Position numbers and translations under genes: made by a program | From: Ascidiaceihabitans sp. | GTDB taxonomy: Bacteria > Pseudomonadota > Alphaproteobacteria > Rhodobacterales > Rhodobacteraceae | DNA: 16,738 nt | Assembly: GCA_023301665.1 (NCBI GenBank) | Contig: JALZUL010000049.1 | Span: forward strand, 1 to 16,738 | Direction of reading: 5' to 3' | The notes under the pieces: model-generated | The model's database searches: none | Told to the model about the DNA's origin: nothing | The model's input: the letters and a program-made list of their open reading frames with translations, nothing else | In this document: piece after piece, positions 5,722 through 12,386 of the stretch | How the letters are laid out: every line of letters begins with the position of its first letter | Numbering within the stretch: position 1 is the stretch's first letter

Positions 5722-7170
5722 ATGGAAATGCCAGTACCTTCCCAATCAGTCCTCTCGCGCAAAGCGCGTGTGGTTGAGCGACTGCAAAGCGTGTTGCCCA
5801 AGGATGCGGTTATCCACGACGAAATGGAGACGCGGGCTTACGAATGTGATGCGCTCACGGCTTATCGATGTCCGCCTATGGTCGCGGTTTTGCCTGCCAG
5901 CACGCAAGAGGTCGCGGATGTTCTGCGTATCTGCCACGAAGAAAGTGTGCCCGTTGTGCCGCGTGGTTCTGGCACGTCTCTTGCGGGTGGGGCTCTGCCA
6001 ACTGCTGATTGCGTGATTTTGGGCGTGGCGCGGATGAATGATGTGCTCGAAACAAACTACGCTGACCGTTACATACGCGTGCAGACCGGGCGTACAAATT
6101 TAAGCGTAACAGGTGCAGTTGAAGAAGATGGCTTCTTTTACGCGCCGGACCCAAGCAGCCAGCTCGCCTGTGCGATTGCAGGTAATATCGCGATGAACTC
6201 TGGCGGCGCTCATTGCCTAAAGTACGGTGTGACAACCAACAATCTGATGGGTGTGAAGATGGTCTTAATGACCGGTGAAATCGTTGAAATTGGCGGTGCT
6301 CATCTGGATGCTGGCGGATTGGATCTGTTAGGCCTGATCTGCGGTTCTGAAGGTCAGCTGGGTGTCGTGACAGAGGCGACGCTGCGGATCCTTCATAAAC
6401 CTGAAGGCGCACGCCCAGTTCTGGTAGGGTTCGACGATAACGAAGTGGCGGGAGCATGCGTTTCGGACATTATTAAAGCAGGTGTGTTGCCGGTTGCGAT
6501 TGAATTCATGGATGCGCTTTGCATCAAAACCACTGAAGAGTTTGCGCAAGCCGGCTATCCAGATTGTCAGGCTTTGCTGATTATCGAGGTCGAAGGATCA
6601 GAGGCCGAGATTGACGATCAACTGGCACGGATCGTGGCAATCGCAAATAAGCACAACCCCGTGGAGGTGCGTGAAAGTAAATCTGCTGAGGAAAGTGCGG
6701 CCATTTGGTTGGGTCGTAAAAGCGCGTTTGGTGCTATGGGACAAATTAGCGATTACATGTGCTTGGATGGAACGATTCCAGTGTCAGAGTTGCCAATGGT
6801 CTTGCGCCGGATTGGAGAGCTATCAGAACAGTTTGGTCTGCCGGTCGGCAATGTTTTTCACGCTGGTGACGGTAATATGCATCCTTTGATTTTGTTCGAT
6901 GCAAATAAGCCTGGGGATCTAGAGCTGTGCGAGGAAATGGGCGCAGAAATTCTTAAGCTTTGTGTTGATGCTGGTGGCTGTCTGACGGGCGAGCATGGTG
7001 TTGGTATCGAAAAGCGTGATTTGATGACCTACCAGTACGACCCAGAAGACTTAGAAGCACAGTTGGCGGTCAAAGACGTCTTTGATCCAAAGTGGCTTTT
7101 GAATGCGGCAAAGGTGTTTCCATTAGCCGTTTCTGAAGATCGTCGTGAAGCGGTACTGGCAGCTGAATGA
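5722..7170 (+). CDS. glcD: Glycolate oxidase, FAD-linked subunit GlcD
   Basis: GlcD is the FAD-binding catalytic subunit of the membrane-associated glycolate oxidase (GlcDEF), oxidising glycolate to glyoxylate. The 482-aa protein has the expected length. The PCMH-type FAD domain is seen with PVVPRGSGTSLAGGALP (about 77-93) and SGGAHCLKYGVTTNN (about 160-174). The FAD-oxidase C-terminal domain has HAGDGNMHP (380-388) and GEHGVGIEK (423-431), which are active-site and flavin-contact motifs of the family. The ATG at 5722 is preceded by AGAGGA with 7-nt spacing, so I prefer it to the TTG at 5704. It heads a plus-strand operon with glcE 54 nt downstream. The inverted repeat just upstream may control it. 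Confidence 0.96.
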   Translation: MEMPVPSQSVLSRKARVVERLQSVLPKDAVIHDEMETRAYECDALTAYRCPPMVAVLPASTQEVADVLRICHEESVPVVPRGSGTSLAGGALPTADCVILGVARMNDVLETNYADRYIRVQTGRTNLSVTGAVEEDGFFYAPDPSSQLACAIAGNIAMNSGGAHCLKYGVTTNNLMGVKMVLMTGEIVEIGGAHLDAGGLDLLGLICGSEGQLGVVTEATLRILHKPEGARPVLVGFDDNEVAGACVSDIIKAGVLPVAIEFMDALCIKTTEEFAQAGYPDCQALLIIEVEGSEAEIDDQLARIVAIANKHNPVEVRESKSAEESAAIWLGRKSAFGAMGQISDYMCLDGTIPVSELPMVLRRIGELSEQFGLPVGNVFHAGDGNMHPLILFDANKPGDLELCEEMGAEILKLCVDAGGCLTGEHGVGIEKRDLMTYQYDPEDLEAQLAVKDVFDPKWLLNAAKVFPLAVSEDRREAVLAAE

Positions 7171-7224
7171 ACGTTGGCTCGCATAAGAGACGATGGGTTT
7201 CCAAGAATTTTAGAATGAGAAACG

Positions 7225-8322
7225 ATGATGATGCCTAAAAATGAAAAAGAGCTCTCGGAATACGTAGCCCAAGCCAAGGGTCCATTGATGATCCGCGGTG
7301 GCGGAACCCGTGGAATAGACGTTGCAGGTGATGTGCTGAAAACCACTGGTCTTAATGGTATTGATTTATATGAGCCGGGCGCTTTGACGGTTGTTGTGAA
7401 AGCCGGAACCCCGTTGCGAGAAATTGAAGAAACGCTTGCGGCTGAAGGGCAGAGATTGGCCTTTGAACCGATGGATTGCCGCGGGTTGCTTGGTGTCAAA
7501 GGCGAGCCAACAATTGGCGGCGTTGTTGCTGGAAACATTAGCGGACCGCGCCGCATTCAAGTGGGGGCGGCGCGCGATTTCACTTTGGGTGTGCGCTTTG
7601 TTGATGGCCACGGGACAATCGTGAAAAACGGTGGTCGCGTGATGAAGAATGTTACAGGTTATGACCTCGTCAAGTTGATGGCAGGCAGTTGGGGAACTCT
7701 AGGTGTTTTAAGCGAAGTGTCCCTAAAAGTGTTGCCTATTGCAGAGACAGAAGCGACTTTGCGTATTCACGGGTTGGGCGCGCAAGATGCAGTTGCTGCA
7801 ATGGCTGCGGCTTTGGGATCCCCCAATGATGTCAGTGGTGCCGCGCATGTGCCGCAAGGTGGGGGGACCACGATGATCCGGGTTGAAGGCTTTGAGGGCT
7901 CAGTGGCATATCGCATAGGCCAATTGCGTGAAACGTTGGGTAAGTTTGGTGGTGAGCTTACAACGTCACAAACATCAGCCGCCGATTGGGCCGCCCTGCG
8001 TGATGTAGACAACTTTCACGACAAGGATGGTGATGTATGGCGGGTTTCCGTCAAGCCGTCAGATGGGCCGGCCGTCATTGCCGCTGGTGAAGCTATGGAT
8101 GCTCAAATGGATTGGGCGGGTGGCTTGGTTTGGTTGCGCACTGGAGCGGGCGAAGACCTGCGTCGTAAACTGGCAGGGATCGCAGGTCATGCAACATTGG
8201 TGCGCGGCACTGGCGTGCCACGGTTCCAAGCGGAAACCAAAGGGGTTGCTGCACTAAGCGCGGGTTTACGACAACGGTTCGATCCTAAGGGGATTTTCAA
8301 TGTGGGATTAATGACTGCTTGA
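7225..8322 (+). CDS. glcE: Glycolate oxidase, FAD-binding subunit GlcE
   Basis: GlcE is the second flavin-domain subunit of glycolate oxidase, required together with GlcD and GlcF. It is 365 aa, a normal length, with a PCMH-type FAD domain: PLMIRGGGTRGIDVAGD near residues 20-36, GALTVVVKAGTPLREIEETLA around 52-72, EPTIGGVVAGNISGPRRIQVGAARDF about 92-117, then GRVMKNVTGYDLVKLMAGSWGTLGVL. The C-terminus ends in FDPKGIFNVG, the usual terminal motif. Three consecutive ATG codons (7225-7233) make the exact start ambiguous by one or two residues; the Shine-Dalgarno is weak (GAGA). Its TGA overlaps the ATG of the next gene (TGATG), indicating coupled translation. Confidence 0.95.
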   Translation: MMMPKNEKELSEYVAQAKGPLMIRGGGTRGIDVAGDVLKTTGLNGIDLYEPGALTVVVKAGTPLREIEETLAAEGQRLAFEPMDCRGLLGVKGEPTIGGVVAGNISGPRRIQVGAARDFTLGVRFVDGHGTIVKNGGRVMKNVTGYDLVKLMAGSWGTLGVLSEVSLKVLPIAETEATLRIHGLGAQDAVAAMAAALGSPNDVSGAAHVPQGGGTTMIRVEGFEGSVAYRIGQLRETLGKFGGELTTSQTSAADWAALRDVDNFHDKDGDVWRVSVKPSDGPAVIAAGEAMDAQMDWAGGLVWLRTGAGEDLRRKLAGIAGHATLVRGTGVPRFQAETKGVAALSAGLRQRFDPKGIFNVGLMTA

Positions 8323-8687
8323 TGCCAGCCTTAGTGATCATATTTGCGTTTGTATTTGTCTTTGGCCCTTATGTTTACTTGTTGTTTTTGCGTCGCGCAC
8401 CGTCGCGAAAACAATTTGTGGGATTGGCCTGTATAACGCTTGGCGCGACCGCTTTGGGCTTTGTGCTGCGTTATGTCGCTGGCGGATGGGGGCAAAGCAC
8501 GTTGGTCACTTACGCAGGGATCGCGGCGATATGGATCGCATGGATCGCGATTTTGGCGTTTGTGACACAAATGTTGCGACAGAACGACCCAAGCCACACA
8601 GTTAGGCGGTGGACCGCCGTGATCGGGGCTTTGGCAACAACAATTCCATGGTTCGGGTTGGCCTCAGCCCAGATGATGACGTCTTAA
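8322..8687 (+). CDS. Four-helix membrane protein inside the glycolate oxidase operon
   Basis: This is a 121-aa inner-membrane protein that I cannot assign to a characterised family. Four hydrophobic segments are visible: about residues 3-23 (ALVIIFAFVFVFGPYVYLLFL), 32-52, 59-82 and 95-115, with basic loops RRAPSRK and RRW between them. The ATG overlaps the glcE stop codon (TGATG), and glcF follows 12 nt after its own stop, so all are one operon. The soluble GlcDEF subunits must hand electrons to the membrane quinone pool. A membrane anchor or quinone-side partner would fit this position, but nothing in the sequence proves it; no conserved His pair or Cys of a known electron carrier stands out. 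Confidence 0.85.
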   Translation: MPALVIIFAFVFVFGPYVYLLFLRRAPSRKQFVGLACITLGATALGFVLRYVAGGWGQSTLVTYAGIAAIWIAWIAILAFVTQMLRQNDPSHTVRRWTAVIGALATTIPWFGLASAQMMTS

Positions 8688-8699
8688 GGAAGTTTCGAC

Positions 8700-10022
8700 A
8701 TGCAAACGATGTTTTCACCAGAGCAGCTAAAAGACCCTGCGATAAAACGCTCTAACCAGATCTTGCGAAATTGCGTTCATTGCGGGTTTTGCACCGCCAC
8801 GTGCCCAACCTATCAAGTCTTAGGGGATGAGTTGGACAGCCCACGGGGCCGTATCTACTTGATCAAGGATATGCTTGAAAACGAGCGTGTGCCTGATGAA
8901 AAGACCGTAAAGCACATCGATCGCTGTCTGAGCTGCCTTGCTTGTATGTCGACCTGTCCGTCTGGGGTGCATTATATGCACCTTGTAGATCATGCGCGTG
9001 ATTACATTGAGCAGAATTACAAACGACCCTTTATGGATCGAGCCCTGCGTTGGGTGCTTGCCCGTATTCTGCCTTATCCCATGCGTTTTAGGGTGGCGTT
9101 ACTTGGCGCGAAAATTGGCCGACCTTTTGCCCGTTTGATGCCTGATGCTCGTTTACGTGCGATGCTGGAAATGGCACCCAAAGTTATCCCACCGGTCAGT
9201 CGCAATGACGATCCGCAAACCTTTGCGTCAAAAGTGCCGCGTAAAAAGCGTGTCGCCCTCATGACTGGGTGCGCGCAAAAGGCCCTAAACACTGACATCA
9301 ATGATGCGACCATCCGGCTTCTGACGAGATTGGGTTGCGACGTCGTTGTGGCCAAAGGCGCTGGTTGCTGTGGGGCCTTGACCCATCACATGGGAAAGAC
9401 TGATGAAAGCCACGCTGCTGCTGCGGGAAATATCAAAGCTTGGACTGCTGAGATGGATCGCGGCGGCCTTGATGCTATTGTCATCAACACCTCGGGGTGT
9501 GGCACAACGGTCAAGGATTACGGGCATATGTTCCGCAATGATCCTATGGCAGAAGACGCCGCACGGGTTGCCGCTATAGCCAAGGACGTGAGTGAGCTGC
9601 TTATGGATCTTGATTTGGGCGAGCCAGAGGTTGAAGATTTGACAATCGCCTATCACGCGGCTTGCTCTTTGCAGCATGGTCAACAGATCAAGACGTATCC
9701 GAAGGACTTGTTAAAGAAAGCTGGCTTTACTGTGGTTGAGCCTCGTGATCCGCATTTGTGCTGTGGCTCTGCTGGGACGTACAATTTGATGCAGCCTGAA
9801 ATTTCCCAACAATTGCGGGATCGTAAGGTTCGCACACTTGAGGCAAAGAACCCCGATATCATCGCTGCGGGAAACATCGGCTGTATGATGCAGATTGGGT
9901 CTGCGAGTGACGTGCCTATTGTTCATACGGTTGAGTTGTTGGATTGGGCGACGGGAGGACCGCGCCCCCCTGCTTTGGATCAGAAGGGCGTAGCCAAATC
10001 ACAGGTACCTATTCTACGCTGA
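8700..10022 (+). CDS. glcF: Glycolate oxidase, iron-sulfur subunit GlcF
   Basis: GlcF passes electrons from the GlcD/GlcE flavins towards quinones. The 440-aa protein carries two ferredoxin-type [4Fe-4S] motifs: Cys25-Cys28-Cys31-Cys35-Pro (CVHCGFCTATCP) and Cys76-Cys79-Cys82-Cys86-Pro (CLSCLACMSTCP). These are followed by two Cys-rich CCG domains with GAGCCGALTHHMG near residues 220-232 and HLCCGSAGTYN near 353-363. A strong AAGGAAG Shine-Dalgarno precedes the ATG. It is the last gene of the glc operon. Downstream, at 10036-10063, two 7-bp arms CCTAATT and AATTAGG could form a hairpin, without a T tract. Confidence 0.97.
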   Translation: MQTMFSPEQLKDPAIKRSNQILRNCVHCGFCTATCPTYQVLGDELDSPRGRIYLIKDMLENERVPDEKTVKHIDRCLSCLACMSTCPSGVHYMHLVDHARDYIEQNYKRPFMDRALRWVLARILPYPMRFRVALLGAKIGRPFARLMPDARLRAMLEMAPKVIPPVSRNDDPQTFASKVPRKKRVALMTGCAQKALNTDINDATIRLLTRLGCDVVVAKGAGCCGALTHHMGKTDESHAAAAGNIKAWTAEMDRGGLDAIVINTSGCGTTVKDYGHMFRNDPMAEDAARVAAIAKDVSELLMDLDLGEPEVEDLTIAYHAACSLQHGQQIKTYPKDLLKKAGFTVVEPRDPHLCCGSAGTYNLMQPEISQQLRDRKVRTLEAKNPDIIAAGNIGCMMQIGSASDVPIVHTVELLDWATGGPRPPALDQKGVAKSQVPILR

Positions 10023-10035
10023 TATGGTAATTTGC

Positions 10036-10063
10036 CCTAATTTCGCCTTAAGTTGGAATTAGG
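10036..10063 (+). other. Inverted repeat after glcF
   Basis: CCTAATT (10036-10042) and AATTAGG (10057-10063) are perfect arms around a 14-nt loop, 14 nt after the glcF stop and 31 nt before the next start. There is no T run, so a terminator role is doubtful; it may be a weak terminator, an mRNA 3'-end stabiliser or an operator for the protease genes. Confidence 0.3.
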
Positions 10064-10093
10064 CCGGACGTGAAGAATTAAAGGACCGTTTCT

Positions 10094-10885
10094 TTGCGTC
10101 GTTGGATGTCTCTTTCAGTAATAGCCTTGGTTGTGACGTCTGCAGCGGTTGCGCAAGACGCACGCCTTAAGCGTTTGAACACGACCAACGATGGACGTGA
10201 GTGGGACGCAGTCGGACGTTTAGATATCGGAGGTACTGGATTTTGCACTGGCGCTCTGATTGCGCCCGACATTGTCCTCACTGCGGCACATTGCCTTTTC
10301 GATAAGCAAACGCGGGAACGGATCGATCATGAAACGGTCGAATTCCTAGCAGGATGGCGCAACGGACGTGCATCGGCCTATCGCAATGTGCGCTACGCTG
10401 TTGTTCATCCAGATTACCTTTTTGATGGAAACGTATCATCTGAACGGGTCCGCAATGATTTGGCTTTGCTCGAACTCGATCGCCCGATACGAAACACCAC
10501 AGTCAGGCCTTTTGATACGGCGGCTCGACCTCGCAAAGGGGACGATGTTGGTGTCGTAAGCTATGCAAAAGAACGCTCTGAAGCACCATCGCTTCAAGAG
10601 GTTTGTAAGGTTATCGCTCGCCAAGAAGGGGTTCTTGTGACCACCTGTTCCGTTGATTTTGGCTCTTCAGGGGCTCCAATCTTTAGCTTCAAAGACGGCG
10701 CTCCGCATATTGTTTCGGTTGTCTCTGCAAAAGCAGAAGTCGAAGGTGAGAAAGTTTCCCTTGGTACCGCTTTGGGGGCCCCGCTTGAATTGCTGCGCGC
10801 TGAATTGGTAGCGGCCAAAGAAGCCAGTCGTGTGCGCGTTGACGGAGTGCGAAACGACACAGGGGCAAAGTTTATCAAGCCATGA
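10094..10885 (+). CDS. Exported trypsin-like serine protease, first of a tandem pair
   Basis: A chymotrypsin/trypsin-fold (S1 family) protease of 263 aa with a signal peptide (MRRW, hydrophobic core SLSVIALVV, then AVA-QD, likely cleaved after residue 20), so it acts in the periplasm or outside. The catalytic triad is readable: His66 in TAAHC, Asp122 in RNDLALLEL, Ser192 in FGSSGAP. Cys51/Cys67 match the conserved disulfide around the catalytic His, and Cys171/Cys185 probably form a second one. The motif around Ser is GSSGAP rather than GDSGGP, so the Asp used by trypsin zymogens is missing, as in many bacterial S1 enzymes. TTG at 10094 is preferred as start because AAGGA lies 8 nt before it; ATG at 10106 is too far. 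It ends with RNDTGAKFIKP. Confidence 0.88.
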   Translation: MRRWMSLSVIALVVTSAAVAQDARLKRLNTTNDGREWDAVGRLDIGGTGFCTGALIAPDIVLTAAHCLFDKQTRERIDHETVEFLAGWRNGRASAYRNVRYAVVHPDYLFDGNVSSERVRNDLALLELDRPIRNTTVRPFDTAARPRKGDDVGVVSYAKERSEAPSLQEVCKVIARQEGVLVTTCSVDFGSSGAPIFSFKDGAPHIVSVVSAKAEVEGEKVSLGTALGAPLELLRAELVAAKEASRVRVDGVRNDTGAKFIKP

Positions 10886-11706
10886 AACATCTGTTAGCTC
10901 TTTCAATACTTTGTATAAGCGTTGGTTTTGGCCAAGCCCAAGGCACCGATCTGAAACGTCTCGATACCAAAAACGAGGCACGCGGATGGGAAGCCGTTGG
11001 GCGCATAGATATTGGCAACAGCGGCTTTTGTTCAGGTACCTTGATAGCCCCGGATCTGGTTTTAACTGCGGCTCACTGCATCTACAATCGAACCACGGGT
11101 ATCGCTTATGATGCGAAAGATTTTGTCTTTCAAGCGGGCCTGCGCGATGGAAAAGCTGCTGCGAAACGTGAAATTGTAGGTGTCGCAGCGCATGAAGGGT
11201 ACAAACCGCGCGCAGCTTTGACTGTTGAAAATGTCACTCATGATGTGGCTCTGCTTAAACTGAAAAGCCCGATACCTTTCTCTGAAATGGATCCGTTTGC
11301 CTTGCACACGGATGTCGTGAAAAAAGGCCCTGTCAGTGTTGTTTCATATGGCCGAGGGCGGGCTGATGCGCAGTCCCGTCAACGCGAATGCCAAATGATT
11401 GATCGTCAAGATGATGTGCTCGTGTTCGATTGCGATGTAACGTTTGGATCATCTGGCGCGCCGGTGTTTTCGCACTTGAATGGGCGTGGACGGGTTGTCT
11501 CAGTTGTGTCTGGAATGGCTGAGATCCGCGGTGAAAAGGTTGCGCTAGGTATGTACCTGCCGCCGTTGATCGCTGAGTTGAAAACCAAATTGCGCTCCAC
11601 ATCTTATACCCCCTCTATCAGCGGAACGCCAAAGGTGCGTCGCTTGGGGGTCGGGACATCGCGTAACGATACAGGCGCGAAATTTATCAAGCTTGGTGGG
11701 TCTTGA
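10882..11706 (+). CDS. Exported trypsin-like serine protease, second of a tandem pair
   Basis: A 274-aa S1-type protease paralogous to its upstream neighbour; the genes overlap as ATGA (10882-10885), so translation is probably coupled. The signal peptide is MKHLLALSILCISVGFGQAQ. The triad is His65 (TAAHC), Asp121 (THDVALLKL) and Ser191 (FGSSGAP). Cys50/Cys66 and Cys170/Cys184 repeat the disulfide pattern of the first copy. Shared stretches include LKRL-T-N near the mature N-terminus, AVGR-DIG, GFC-G-LIAPD and VVSVVS. A Ser/Thr/Pro-containing linker (about 234-260) is longer than in copy one and leads to the same tail, RNDTGAKFIK, followed by LGGS. The last codons overlap a heat-shock-type promoter. 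Substrate is unknown. Confidence 0.88.
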   Translation: MKHLLALSILCISVGFGQAQGTDLKRLDTKNEARGWEAVGRIDIGNSGFCSGTLIAPDLVLTAAHCIYNRTTGIAYDAKDFVFQAGLRDGKAAAKREIVGVAAHEGYKPRAALTVENVTHDVALLKLKSPIPFSEMDPFALHTDVVKKGPVSVVSYGRGRADAQSRQRECQMIDRQDDVLVFDCDVTFGSSGAPVFSHLNGRGRVVSVVSGMAEIRGEKVALGMYLPPLIAELKTKLRSTSYTPSISGTPKVRRLGVGTSRNDTGAKFIKLGGS

Positions 11707-11729
11707 ACTCCCAAAAATCCTCCCCACAT
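11702..11729 (+). promoter_or_regulatory. RpoH (sigma-32-type) heat-shock promoter for hsp20
   Basis: CTTGAA (11702-11707) is followed after 14 nt by CCCCACAT (11722-11729). The known sigma-32 consensus is CTTGAA with CCCCAT-N-T at 11-16 nt, so the -10 has one mismatch. It also fits the alphaproteobacterial CTTG-N17 pattern. The -35 overlaps the stop codon of the upstream protease gene. Transcription would start near 11736, just before the folded leader of the small heat-shock gene. Confidence 0.65.
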
Positions 11730-11735
11730 TGATTT

Positions 11736-11834
11736 TATCGAAACGCCTAATACTGGGTTTCGAGACTTAATCTGGGCTCGTCCATTGTTGGAGAGTCTGA
11801 CCTTAAATCGCTCATTTGTGAGGATAATATACCT
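11736..11834 (+). promoter_or_regulatory. ROSE-like RNA thermometer in the hsp20 5' leader
   Basis: The roughly 100-nt leader folds into consecutive hairpins. The first is TCGAAAC (11738-11744) with GTTTCGA (11757-11763). The second is AGACT (11763-11767) with AGTCT (11794-11798), containing a small TGGG/TCCA stem-loop (11773-11784). The third is ATCGCTCA (11807-11814) with TGAGGAT (11819-11825), which pairs every base except a bulged G at 11810. That last hairpin hides the Shine-Dalgarno GAGGA (11820-11824), 10 nt before the ATG. It uses UCGCU opposite AGGA, the defining U(U/C)GCU element of ROSE thermometers, known from rhizobial small heat-shock genes. Heat melting would expose the site. 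The fold was made by eye. Confidence 0.7.
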
Positions 11835-12302
11835 ATGCGTACTCTTGATTTTGCACCGCTTTACCGTGCCACAGTTGGCTTTGATCAAATCGCTGATCTT
11901 ATGGACCGCGTGGCCACCAATGACGGTGCCCAAAATAGCTACCCACCTTATAATATCGAAAAAACCGACGAAGATACCTATCGTATCTCGATCGCTGTTG
12001 CTGGCTTTTCCGATGCGGATCTAAACGTTGAAGTGCGCGAACATGCGTTGATCGTAACGGCTAAGAAAGCCAATGAAGCTGAGGGGAAAAAGTTCTTGCA
12101 TCGTGGTATCGCCACGCGTGCGTTTGAACGTCAGTTCCAGCTCGCAGATCATGTACGTGTGACGGGCGCTAACCATGCGGATGGCATGTTGCACATTGAA
12201 TTGGCGCGTGAAGTTCCTGAGGCGCTTAAACCGCGGCGCATCCAAATCACTGGCCAAAAAGCTATAGAAACAGATGTGGTTGACGCCAAGACGGTCAATT
12301 AG
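11835..12302 (+). CDS. hsp20: Small heat-shock protein, Hsp20/alpha-crystallin (IbpA-like)
   Basis: A 155-aa small heat-shock protein, an ATP-independent holdase that keeps unfolding proteins soluble for refolding by DnaK/ClpB. The N-terminus MRTLDFAPLYRATVGFDQI resembles IbpA-type proteins. The alpha-crystallin domain spans about residues 37-140: YPPYNIEKTDEDTYRISIAV, GFSDADLNVEV, LIVTA, FLHRGIATRAFERQFQLAD and GMLHIELAREVPEALKPR. The I-x-I-type tail RRIQI is present for oligomer contacts. Expression is likely controlled twice: by the RpoH-type promoter at 11702-11729 and by the ROSE-like leader that masks its Shine-Dalgarno. A strong terminator follows 28 nt after the stop. Confidence 0.95.
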   Translation: MRTLDFAPLYRATVGFDQIADLMDRVATNDGAQNSYPPYNIEKTDEDTYRISIAVAGFSDADLNVEVREHALIVTAKKANEAEGKKFLHRGIATRAFERQFQLADHVRVTGANHADGMLHIELAREVPEALKPRRIQITGQKAIETDVVDAKTVN

Positions 12303-12330
12303 GGCTTAAAGCTCAAGCGTTGCACAAAAT

Positions 12331-12362
12331 AAAAGGTCCGGTGATTTCACCGGACCTTTTTT
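12331..12362. terminator. Bidirectional intrinsic terminator between hsp20 and the aldehyde dehydrogenase
   Basis: AAAAGGTCCGGTGA (12331-12344) and TCACCGGACCTTTT (12347-12360) are perfect complementary arms; a loop of about 4 nt leaves a 13-bp GC-rich stem followed by T6. The A-rich left flank (AAAATAAAA) gives a U-rich tail on the other strand, so the same element can end both converging transcripts. Confidence 0.93.
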
Positions 12363-12386
12363 AGTTAAACATACAAGTCTGCAGCG

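Noticed and set aside
5876..6457. 193-codon minus-strand frame opposite glcD
   Set aside because: Arg/His/Leu-rich translation typical of an antisense shadow; glcD is unmistakable on the other strand.
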